Shown: in pieces, positions 26,581-34,114 of the stretch
How positions within the stretch are numbered: position 1 is the first letter of the stretch
How the letters are laid out: the number at the start of each line of letters is the position of its first letter
Assembly: GCA_021772635.1 (NCBI GenBank)
Contig: JAJFLP010000049.1
Coordinates: 1 to 56,319, forward strand
Source: Verrucomicrobiota bacterium
Lineage (GTDB): Bacteria; Verrucomicrobiota; Lentisphaeria; JABSQK01; JAJFLO01
Length of the DNA stretch: 56,319 bases
Direction: 5' to 3'
Position numbers and translations under genes: made by a program
The notes under the pieces: generated by a model
The model's input: only the letters and a program-made list of their open reading frames with translations
What the model was told of the DNA's origin: nothing
Databases searched by the model: none

Positions 26581-27867
26581 ATGAAAACAGTCTATATTGC
26601 AATGAGCGCTGATCTCGTCACGCCGAGTCACGTGAACATCATCAAGGAGGCCCGGACGCTGGGCGACGTGGTCATCGGCCTTCTCACCGACAGCGCCGTC
26701 GCCAGCTACCAGCGGCTGCCATACATGCCTTACGAGCAGCGCAAGGTTGTCATGGAGAACATCGTCGGCGTCAAAGAAGTGGTGCCGCAGGAGACTTTGG
26801 ACTACGTGCCGAACCTATTGAAGATCAAGCCCGACATTGTCCTCCACCGCGACGACTGGAACACCGGCGTGATGCGGGAGACTCGCCAGCGCGTCATCGA
26901 TACGCTCAAGTCATGGGGCGGGGAACTCGTCGAACCGCTCCATATGCCCGGCATCACGGCTGTGGAACTCCACCGGGCCGCTCTGGAAGTCGGCACCACA
27001 CCGCAGATGCGCCTCGGTATGTTGAGGCGGCTGGTGGAGGCCAAACCGCTGATTCGCATCATCGAAGCACACAGCGGTCTGACCGGGTTGATCGCCGAGA
27101 CGGTTTGCGTCGAAAGCGACACCGAAGTCCGCGAGTTCGACGGCATTTGGATGAGCAGCCTGACCGACTCGGCCATCAAGGCCAAACCAGACATTGAGTA
27201 CGTAGAGCGCATGAGTACCCTCAACGATGTTATCGAGACCACGACTAAGCCCATTATTTTTGACGGCGATACCGGCGGGGTCGCCGAGCATTTTGTATTC
27301 ATGGTCCGCACACTGGAGCGTCTTGGCATCTCCGCCGTAATCATCGAAGATAAGAAAGGGCTGAAGAGAAACTCGCTGTTCGGTACTGACGCTGGCCAGG
27401 TACAGGATGACATCGAGGACTTCGCCGCCAAGATATCCTCCGGCAAGCATGCGCAGGTGACTGACGACTTCATGATTATCGCCCGTATAGAGAGCCTCAT
27501 TCTCAAGGCTGGTATGAACGATGCGCTGGCCCGCGCTCGGGCCTACATCGATGCCGGTGCGGACGGCATCATGATACACAGCAAGGAGTCGACGTTCGAC
27601 GAGGTGCTGACCTTCTGCAAGGAATACGAAAAGTTCGAGATTCGCGTGCCGTTGGTGGTGGTACCGTCGACCTATTCGCACACGACCGAGGAGGAACTGT
27701 CTAACGCGGGCGTTCGTATCGTTATCTACGCCAACCAATTCCTGCGTAGCGCGTACCCGGCCATGGTCCAGGTCGCCGAGAGTATTCTTCGCCATGGACG
27801 AGCGGCCGAGGCGGACGAGCTCTGCATGTCCATCAAGGACATCATCCGCCTGATTCCGGAAAGGTAA
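26581..27867 (+). CDS. pepM: Phosphoenolpyruvate mutase with N-terminal cytidylyltransferase-like domain
   Basis: PepM converts phosphoenolpyruvate to phosphonopyruvate, the entry step to almost all natural phosphonates. Residues ~145-428 are the mutase: [10 protein letters not shown]-like [27 protein letters not shown], and the hallmark [10 protein letters not shown] at 256-265. Residues 1-135 form a nucleotidyltransferase-fold domain ([20 protein letters not shown]), as in PepM proteins fused to a putative cytidylyltransferase. There the usual HxGH motif is TPSH (14-17): first His and Gly are lost, so nucleotidyl transfer may be weak or absent. GAAGGAG precedes the ATG. Seven bases separate it from the decarboxylase gene. 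Confidence 0.93.
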   Translation: MKTVYIAMSADLVTPSHVNIIKEARTLGDVVIGLLTDSAVASYQRLPYMPYEQRKVVMENIVGVKEVVPQETLDYVPNLLKIKPDIVLHRDDWNTGVMRETRQRVIDTLKSWGGELVEPLHMPGITAVELHRAALEVGTTPQMRLGMLRRLVEAKPLIRIIEAHSGLTGLIAETVCVESDTEVREFDGIWMSSLTDSAIKAKPDIEYVERMSTLNDVIETTTKPIIFDGDTGGVAEHFVFMVRTLERLGISAVIIEDKKGLKRNSLFGTDAGQVQDDIEDFAAKISSGKHAQVTDDFMIIARIESLILKAGMNDALARARAYIDAGADGIMIHSKESTFDEVLTFCKEYEKFEIRVPLVVVPSTYSHTTEEELSNAGVRIVIYANQFLRSAYPAMVQVAESILRHGRAAEADELCMSIKDIIRLIPER

Positions 27868-27874
27868 GCTAAGC

Positions 27875-28999
27875 ATGATTCGCAATGAGGATTTTTTCGA
27901 TTGGCTGGTGACGCGCGGCGTGGATTTCTACGCTGGCGTGCCGGATTCGCTACTCAAATCGGTTTGTTTCTACATGTCCGACCATGCTGGCGACAAACAC
28001 GTCGTGGCGGCGAATGAAGGCGGTGCGGTGGCCCTGGCGTGCGGCTACCATCTGGCCACTGGGAAAATACCGCTTGTCTACTTGCAAAACTCAGGTCAGG
28101 GCAACACGATCAACCCGCTACTTTCGCTTGCCGACGGCGGCGTCTACAGCATACCGCTGCTGCTGTTGATTGGCTGGCGAGGCGAGCCCGGCACGAAAGA
28201 CGAGCCGCAGCACGTAAAGCAGGGCAAGGTCACTGTCAGCTTGCTGGAAGCCATGGACATTCCCTATCGCGTCCTGGCGTCGGAGCCCGGAGCGGCCCGG
28301 AATTGCTTGGATGAGTTGGTGGCGATTGCGGCGGCTGAGAGCCGACCGGTCGCTTTGCTGGTCCGCAATAATACGTTTGAACCTTACCAACCGACAGGTC
28401 AGGCCGCGACCGACTTCGAGATGACTCGCGAGCAGGCCATCGAGGCCGTCGTTACGGCCCTGGGCGAGACCGATGCGATCGTTTCCACGACAGGAAAAAT
28501 ATCACGTGAGCTTTACGAATGCCGCGATCGCGCCGGTCACGGGCACCAACGGGAGTTCCTGACGGTCGGCTCGATGGGGCACGCCTCGCAAATCGCCATG
28601 GGCATCGCCTTGGCCAAGCCGGATCGACAGGTATTCTGCTTGGATGGCGACGGTGCCATGCTGATGCACATGGGCGGCGCTGCGATTGTCGGCGCGGCCG
28701 GCGTGGCAAACTTCAAGCATGTTATCTTCAACAACGGCGTACACGATTCCGTTGGCGGTATGGCTACCGCGGGCCTGCGGGTCTCATTCACCGAAATCGT
28801 CAAGGCGTGCGGCTACACTGAAGCCTGGCGCGTCGAGCGTCGTGAAAATCTGGCCGAAACCGTAGGCCAGCTTCGGTCTGCGCAAGGACCGGCCATGCTG
28901 GAAGTTATGGTTCAGAAAGGCGCACGAACCAACCTGGGCCGACCGAAAACCTCACCGATCGAAAACAAGATGGCCTTCATCGAGTTCCTGTCCCAGTGA
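27875..28999 (+). CDS. ppd: Phosphonopyruvate decarboxylase
   Basis: A 374-residue ThDP enzyme that pulls the unfavourable PEP mutase reaction forward by decarboxylating phosphonopyruvate to phosphonoacetaldehyde. Visible are FYAGVPDSLLKS, the cofactor-activating glutamate in ANEGGAVALACGYHLATG, and YLQNSGQGNTINPLLSL. The ThDP-binding motif starts at LDGDGAMLMHMGG and ends at the asparagines of HVIFNNGVHDSVGG. It is third in the cluster and together with the transaminase completes the route to AEP. Confidence 0.95.
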   Translation: MIRNEDFFDWLVTRGVDFYAGVPDSLLKSVCFYMSDHAGDKHVVAANEGGAVALACGYHLATGKIPLVYLQNSGQGNTINPLLSLADGGVYSIPLLLLIGWRGEPGTKDEPQHVKQGKVTVSLLEAMDIPYRVLASEPGAARNCLDELVAIAAAESRPVALLVRNNTFEPYQPTGQAATDFEMTREQAIEAVVTALGETDAIVSTTGKISRELYECRDRAGHGHQREFLTVGSMGHASQIAMGIALAKPDRQVFCLDGDGAMLMHMGGAAIVGAAGVANFKHVIFNNGVHDSVGGMATAGLRVSFTEIVKACGYTEAWRVERRENLAETVGQLRSAQGPAMLEVMVQKGARTNLGRPKTSPIENKMAFIEFLSQ

Positions 29000-29336
29000 C
29001 ACTGTGATCGTTAGGTACGTACTCAACGACCCGCTTGAATCATATTCCGAGTCAGACTCAGACTAGTCTAACCTACAAAACGGAGAGATTCGCCGGCGCG
29101 GTCAGATTTGTGATTGGTAGCAAATCAGAGTTCTTCTACTTCCCGTACTATTTACATAAAAATGGCCGTTTTAGAACGGTCTTTTACTGCTAATAAATCG
29201 ATCTAATCGTATTTTGGAGAGCCATTACTCTAAGCATGCAACGCACCAAAAGAGAACCATTCTCTTAGCAGTATTTTTTGTGCGAAAAATAGGAGCTTGT
29301 AGATTATGGATTGGCGGGAGAGGGACACCGGCTGGC
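29000..29336. other. Spacer downstream of the phosphonate genes
   Basis: AT-rich and clearly different in base composition from the genes before it, so the island's right edge in composition is near 29000. It contains the terminator-like hairpin at 29164-29185 and nothing else that I can identify. Confidence 0.5.
29164..29185 (+). terminator. Probable Rho-independent terminator of the phosphonate operon
   Basis: GGCCGTT pairs with AACGGTC (one G-U) around the loop TTAG, followed by TTTT. It lies 164 bp past the ppd stop codon and is the only good hairpin-plus-T-run on that strand in the spacer. Confidence 0.6.
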
Positions 29337-29975
29337 TCAGCGTTGATTCCGACGCTTGCGCATGTAAATCGTTCCGAGTATACCTGAGATGATTAAGGCA
29401 AATGAACTGGGCTCGGGTACAACTTGCGCCTGTGTCTGGAGGGAAAAATTGTCGAGGTCCGTCAGTTCAATCGCGAAATTGTTGGCCTCCAAGTTTAAAG
29501 TGATCTCCGTCACGTCCGATAATATTGATGAGAACTGCGCCTCTGACACGCCCCAACCGGTAGCATTAATCGTTACCGAAAACGTCTGCCACTCAGACGT
29601 AACTGCAGCGAAAGGGATTGCGTCATTTGTCATCGTAACCCCATTTCCCGTGATGTCGATAATCCCAACAAAATCCAAAGGTGATGTCGTCGGCGATGCC
29701 TTAATATCGAAAGCAATCGTACCCCCTGCGAAAACACCAAGATCTCCTAGAAATTTCGTTGGTACAACCGCCTCAAGAAAAGTCGCCGCGCCAGCTACCG
29801 TATCTTGAAATCGCAAAAATCCACCAGGATTCCCACCAGAATTAGAATAGGTCAGCAGACCACCGCCCACGCCCCACCCCTCATCCCCAGAGTCGAAATC
29901 GCTAATTATGCCTCCGTTTGCGGTGATAATCCCCGATAAGATTATAAGTAAACTGCATAGAATAATTTGTTTCAA
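29337..29975 (-). CDS. PEP-CTERM sorting-domain exported protein
   Basis: With a TTG start at 29975 (AAGGGGGG lies about 7 bases upstream) the product is 212 residues and opens with a clean signal peptide (MKQIILCSLLIILSGIITA). A frame open to 30062 would bury this signal, so I reject the longer start. The mature part is a beta-rich domain like carbohydrate-binding/lamin-G-type folds (ISDFDSGDEGWGVGGG and later NATGWGVSEAQF). The C-terminus VPEPSSFALIISGILGTIYM then RKRR is the PEP-CTERM signal (VPEP, hydrophobic helix, basic end) processed by exosortase. No exosortase gene is in the window. Likely a surface or matrix protein. Confidence 0.85.
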   Translation of the reverse strand: MKQIILCSLLIILSGIITANGGIISDFDSGDEGWGVGGGLLTYSNSGGNPGGFLRFQDTVAGAATFLEAVVPTKFLGDLGVFAGGTIAFDIKASPTTSPLDFVGIIDITGNGVTMTNDAIPFAAVTSEWQTFSVTINATGWGVSEAQFSSILSDVTEITLNLEANNFAIELTDLDNFSLQTQAQVVPEPSSFALIISGILGTIYMRKRRNQR

Positions 29976-30330
29976 CTCAACGCCCCCCTTAGTTGTCTCT
30001 TGCTGATATCGTGAGAATAAATAGGAAAGCGTAAGGGTAAATATGAAACCCCGTTGCGGCAAGGCACAAAATCGAAAAACTGCGGAAAAACTGCAATCCT
30101 AAAAATCTCTAGAAATTTCTCAGAACCGAATCAACTGGAGGGTAAGCGAAAAGCTCGGAAATTCTCCCGAATAATTTCAGGAGTATTTATGTGCGGAGAG
30201 AGAAATCGGGGGTTCTACCACCCCGTCAAAAATCGATTGGTTACAAATTGGTTACACTTCCTGCATCCAAGACAGGCTTTATCGGGTTTTATCAAACCTT
30301 ACAATAAAGTGCAGTCCCAGGTAGAAATAA
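29976..30330. other. Spacer between the PEP-CTERM gene and tRNA-Arg
   Basis: No gene is evident. A plus-strand frame across it is the familiar false reading of tRNA sequence (VRPTGFEPVTFCSGG). Two direct pairs are visible: GAAAAACTGC twice near 30075-30095 and GGTTACA twice near 30238-30256. Neither is clearly functional. Confidence 0.45.
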
Positions 30331-30407
30331 TGGTACGCCCGACAGGATTTGAACCTGTGACCTTCTGCTCCGGAGGCAGACGCTCTATCCAGCTGAGCTA
30401 CGGGCGC
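30331..30407 (-). tRNA. tRNA-Arg (anticodon CCG)
   Basis: On the minus strand GCGCCCG pairs with CGGGCGT (one G-U at the end). The D-arm is GCTC/GAGC, the anticodon stem TCTGC/GCAGA has loop CTCCGGA (CCG), and the T-arm ACAGG/CCTGT has loop TTCAAAT. Discriminator A is followed by encoded CCA. The 5' end is four bases from family A copy 12. The GC-rich island lies on its 3' side, so it could mark an integration hotspot, but I found no duplicated tRNA end. Confidence 0.96.
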
Positions 30408-30411
30408 AATA

Positions 30412-30704
30412 TATACTGCAAGCAGTACAATTTTCGGATGACTTCAAACCAAGTACGTAAGATCTATGTTGGGCCTAGCGAAATCCGCCGCGTTGGAAAC
30501 GATTTTTTGAACAGCCGTCGCTCCGCATGAACGCGAATCCGCTCGTGCGGACCCAGGCAACGCCTGTCGTAGCCACTGTGGACGTAGACAGGTGGCTTCC
30601 GCCTTCGCCTTGCGGCTAGTGCCTCCGCTGAAGCTACGGCGCTCTCGCGAAAGCGGATGGCGAGACATGATGGCCGGTTAAAAACTCGAAGGCGTTCGGT
30701 ATAA
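30412..30704 (+). repeat. Family A repeat, copy 12, longest composite copy
   Basis: The ends are clean: TATACTGCAAGCAGTACAAT at the left and AAAACTCGAAGGCGTTCGGT then ATA at the right. Inside are the GATCTATGTTGGGCCTAGCG insert (shared with copies 8 and 10) and a GAACGCGAATCCGCTCGTGC hairpin region. After these comes a 64-bp module (30596-30659) that is the reverse of 5357-5422 in copy 3. It fills most of the gap between tRNA-Arg and the FHA-sigma54 gene. Confidence 0.9.
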
Positions 30705-30802
30705 TTCGGAAGTGTAAACGTCAAAGAGAGGCAGGCGGAACCCTCTCCGGAACACGAAAGAATTATGGCCTCAGACAATACTCCAAGATTTGAACGGTTC
30801 AA

Positions 30803-32230
30803 TCACTCTGAACACAGTCCCAACTCACTCTTATAGTTCAACCGCTTCTCAAGAGTTGTTCTGCTCATACCAAACACGCGCTGAACTTCTGATTTATTCC
30901 CCCCGCAATGATTCAGAGCAGATCTAGCGAACAAATAATCTATTTTCCGCTCTATGATTTTGGGATTTGCTTCTTTCTCGATTTCACTCTTGATAAGTAA
31001 CTGGATCTTCGTATTCAAGTTTTCTACATTCGACTGATTGTTACTGGAGGTCCTTGACTCTCGCTGCAGCAGCAAGTTGAATATTTCGAGGTCGAGGATT
31101 AGCTCGTCAGCGCAAACCATCGCACTCTGCACGGCATGATAAAGCTCCCGAACATTGCCCGGCCAATAGTAGTTCTCCAAAAACTCCATCGCCTCATCGG
31201 TAACGGTAGCCGGTGATGAATGTAATTTTTCCTGTATTATGCGAACAAAGTGATGAACCAAAAGAGGAACGTCCTGCTTTCGATCGCGAAGGGGTAGTAA
31301 CTCGATTTGACATCCTTTAATTCGGTAGAACAAATCCTCCCGGAACGTTTTCTCGTCGATCGCAGCCTCAAGGTTTCGGTTTGTTGCTGCGATGATACGC
31401 ACGTCTACCGTGAGTGTCATCTCACCGCCAACTCTTTCAAATTGACCGTTTTCCAATACTCGCAGGAGTTTCGCTTGCGTATCAAGCGGCATGTCTCCGA
31501 TTTCATCGAGAAACAAGGTTCCGCCGTTCGCGCGCTCGAAATAGCCTATCCGCTGCTTGAATGCACTCGTGAAGGCTCCCTTTTCGTGACCGAACAATTC
31601 ACTATTCGCAAGCTCGGGCGTTATTCCGGCACAATTTAACGTCACGAAATCCTTTTTATGCCGTGGACTTTGGGCATGTAAAACTTTAGCCAACAACCCT
31701 TTTCCTGTCCCTGTTTCACCCCGAATCAGGACCGAAATCAAGTCGGCAGGCGCGATTTTCCTGACGCTCTTGATAGCAGCCTTGATGCTATCGCTTTCAC
31801 CGATAATCTCTGTAATAACAGCTTCTGAACCAGCGACAGTCTTCTCGTCGTTTCCGTAAAACAAGGCATCAGAGGTTACGATACTGTTGGGCGATACACC
31901 TTCCTTCGAACTATCAACGATCTTGAATTCGAACTCAAGATGGCCGAATCGTACTTGGTCACCGTCGCTCAGTCTATGAGTTTCGCCCGCTTTAAGTCGA
32001 CTATACGAATTGAGAGTGCCTTTCTTCTTTCGCCATGTGCCGTGCTTGCTCTTGTTGTCACACAAACAAAACTCAGAGTCGATCTTTTCGATTACCGCGT
32101 GTTGGCGGGAAATATCGATATCGCCGGAGATTATTACATAACAATCGGTACTCCGACCGATCACGTTCTTCCCGTCACGGAGCACATGTTTCTCCGTGGA
32201 CTTAATCTTCTGTAAGATTCCGGTATCCAT
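30803..32230 (-). CDS. FHA-domain sigma54-dependent transcription activator
   Basis: 475 residues in three parts. FHA domain (about 15-110): VIGRSTDC, DISRQHAVI and NKSKHGTW keep the Arg, Ser, His and Asn that read phosphothreonine. AAA+ sigma54-interaction domain (about 140-375): Walker A GETGTGKG, NCAGITPELANSELFGHEKG, and Walker B GGTLFLDEIGD. The sigma54-contact loop is GAFTSA instead of GAFTGA. C-terminal Fis-type helix-turn-helix: NKSEVQRVFGMSRTTLEKRL. There is no receiver domain, so activation should come through binding a phosphothreonine protein, most simply the kinase two genes upstream. It starts 10 bp after the phosphatase stop. Its target promoters are unknown. Confidence 0.92.
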   Translation of the reverse strand: MDTGILQKIKSTEKHVLRDGKNVIGRSTDCYVIISGDIDISRQHAVIEKIDSEFCLCDNKSKHGTWRKKKGTLNSYSRLKAGETHRLSDGDQVRFGHLEFEFKIVDSSKEGVSPNSIVTSDALFYGNDEKTVAGSEAVITEIIGESDSIKAAIKSVRKIAPADLISVLIRGETGTGKGLLAKVLHAQSPRHKKDFVTLNCAGITPELANSELFGHEKGAFTSAFKQRIGYFERANGGTLFLDEIGDMPLDTQAKLLRVLENGQFERVGGEMTLTVDVRIIAATNRNLEAAIDEKTFREDLFYRIKGCQIELLPLRDRKQDVPLLVHHFVRIIQEKLHSSPATVTDEAMEFLENYYWPGNVRELYHAVQSAMVCADELILDLEIFNLLLQRESRTSSNNQSNVENLNTKIQLLIKSEIEKEANPKIIERKIDYLFARSALNHCGGNKSEVQRVFGMSRTTLEKRLNYKSELGLCSE

Positions 32231-32240
32231 TTCTCGTCAA

Positions 32241-33839
32241 TTAGAAACTTATTTTAGGATTACGAATACGAATTTTGTCGTATTTGATACCGCCGTCGGG
32301 TTTTGTAAATAACAACTTATACGATTGGATTCTCATCAAATCAGTTTCCTGGAAGGTTCTTGAAGTGCGCTCCGGCTTAGCCCCGACCATCTCAGAGACT
32401 GGAAACGTGAATTTCTGCCAGGCTTGCGTTACAGGTTTTGCTTTCCTGCGATCCAACTCAAGGTTCGCATCGTCGAGGGTTGAAACACCGGCATACACGC
32501 GTGTTTGACTACCGCGTTCGCTTCTGATTTCAATGTTAATGGCAGAATTTGGCCCGATATCAGCAACAGATTCAGTTGTAAACATAACACCGATTCCCCA
32601 CGTCGATGCGGGCCAGCCCACATCCAACTCGATCTCGTTCCTAACATAGTCCGTATTGGAATCCAAAAGACCGTTCCCAAACATCTTCCAATTTCCGGCA
32701 AGGTCCATTTCTATTCGACGGTTGACTGCGGACTTCGACTGTATGGCGTCTTCATGCGGAGCCGGCGTTGCGTCAATCGATCCCACCGTTTCCCGATCGA
32801 TCGTGGGGGGAATATCGGATCGCCGCGGCCCGTTGGAAACCTCGTTGGTCGAGATCGTTTTTTCGCTATCTGGATCCAGGACTGTTGTCTCTTCTCCAAC
32901 GAATTTCTGCTGCGAAGTATTATTCGCTTGTGTAACACCGTGCACCGTACGCTGCGCATTGCGCTCACGAAGACCTTTAATTCCGCAGAAAACTCCGATA
33001 AGCAGGAGCGTTAGAAAAACCGATACCGCTGCAAAAGAGAAACCATTAAGCAAAGATCTGTCGTCGGCAGTAGCCCCGATTCGAATTAATATCACGGAGA
33101 CATCGTCGGCCGCACCTCGCCTCCGCGTTGTGTCCAGTAACCTTTTTACTGAGCTTTCGATCCCGGTCGCGGTCGTTTCGCGCAGGACACTCGCGATCTC
33201 GTCATCTTTCACGTGCTTGATTAACCCGTCGGAGCATAGTAGGTAGACGTCGCCACTGCGAACACGCAGCCAGGACTTTTTTAAGACCAGATCCTTCCGA
33301 ATTCCGATCGCATTAGTAATTCGGCCTCGAATGATTTGGGGAAGCGTGTCACTATCGCCGTATCCCATTTGTGCAGCAACACTGTGGTCTTTGGTTAGGC
33401 GTTTTAGTGATTTATTGCGAAATCTGTATAGACGACTATCGCCAGCGTGCATGACCTGCGTGACTCCGCGCGCAGGCTCCATGGTTAGGACGACTACCGT
33501 TGCGCCCATTCCTTTCACATCATTGTCGTAGATTCGAGTATTAGCTTCACATATTGCCTCCACGACCGAATCTCTGAAATTCTCATAGTCCTTATCGCAT
33601 GCCACCCCTTTACATCGGTCACTAATTGAATCGACGATTTGCTCACTTGCCTGTCGTCCGCCGGGCGCGCCGCCAATACCGTCAGCCACGCAGAAGACAC
33701 CCAACTTTTCGTCGTTCCAGCTGACGATCGAGTCTTCATTTTCGTCCTTGTGCGCCGCCGTTTCGGTCTCCGCAACGCTCTCAACAATTATATAGCGTTT
33801 GGAAAAGCCTGCTCGTACTATGTCTTTCAGTTTCTTCAT
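32241..33839 (-). CDS. Transmembrane PP2C-type protein phosphatase with outer beta-rich domain
   Basis: From the ATG at 33839 the product has 532 residues; the frame is open to 34046 but the extra part has no family match. Residues ~15-255 are a PP2C phosphatase with metal-binding motifs DENEDS, VADGIGGAPGG, MHAGDSRLYR, LLCSDGL and GAADDVSV, so it should remove phosphate from Ser/Thr. One membrane helix follows (FSFAAVSVFLTLLLIGVF, about 267-284). The outer part is a low-complexity linker and a ~155-residue domain (AGNWKMFGNGLLDSNTDYVR to the end) resembling the jelly-roll carbohydrate-binding domain of the neighbouring kinase. It likely opposes that kinase. The link is by position and shared architecture. 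Confidence 0.85.
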   Translation of the reverse strand: MKKLKDIVRAGFSKRYIIVESVAETETAAHKDENEDSIVSWNDEKLGVFCVADGIGGAPGGRQASEQIVDSISDRCKGVACDKDYENFRDSVVEAICEANTRIYDNDVKGMGATVVVLTMEPARGVTQVMHAGDSRLYRFRNKSLKRLTKDHSVAAQMGYGDSDTLPQIIRGRITNAIGIRKDLVLKKSWLRVRSGDVYLLCSDGLIKHVKDDEIASVLRETTATGIESSVKRLLDTTRRRGAADDVSVILIRIGATADDRSLLNGFSFAAVSVFLTLLLIGVFCGIKGLRERNAQRTVHGVTQANNTSQQKFVGEETTVLDPDSEKTISTNEVSNGPRRSDIPPTIDRETVGSIDATPAPHEDAIQSKSAVNRRIEMDLAGNWKMFGNGLLDSNTDYVRNEIELDVGWPASTWGIGVMFTTESVADIGPNSAINIEIRSERGSQTRVYAGVSTLDDANLELDRRKAKPVTQAWQKFTFPVSEMVGAKPERTSRTFQETDLMRIQSYKLLFTKPDGGIKYDKIRIRNPKISF

Positions 33840-34043
33840 GAGAATGTGACATTTCGCCGATGGATCTGGTGAGATGCCTAGTTTGACCCCGTTCGTGTCA
33901 ATGCAATCTGAATTCAATAGCGATTTCGAAAGCGAGTACAGACAATGTAGTCCGCCCTCCAATGGCAAACCGAATCTAGCGTAAACGCTGCAGCAGGAAG
34001 TTCCAGCGTTGAACTTATAAGCAATTAAGAGTATAAAAAAGAA

Positions 34044-34075
34044 CACGCTGAAGCGTGAACTCCAACGGGCGTAAA
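34044..34075. repeat. Short palindrome with adjoining repeat motif
   Basis: CACGCT-GA-AGCGTG (34044-34057) is a small hairpin followed by AACTCCAACGGGCGTAAACT; related pieces (AGCGTAAACGCTG, CCAGCGTTGAAC) lie 50-80 bp earlier. It sits in the 275-bp leader between the kinase stop and the phosphatase start. Confidence 0.45.
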
Positions 34076-34114
34076 CTCCATACTAAGCGATACCTCGATG
34101 TCAGTTAGGATAGC

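Noticed and set aside
26802-28803. Several long antisense frames inside the phosphonate genes
   Set aside because: They are by-products of high GC in the real genes and show no domains.
30054-30530. 158-residue plus-strand frame with VRPTGFEPVTFCSGG
   Set aside because: This phrase is the well-known false translation of a tRNA gene; the frame covers tRNA-Arg and the start of a repeat.
24277-34114. sigma54 (-24/-12) promoter for the FHA activator
   Set aside because: TGGCAC-type starts are present, for example near 24453, but none has TTGC at the right spacing.
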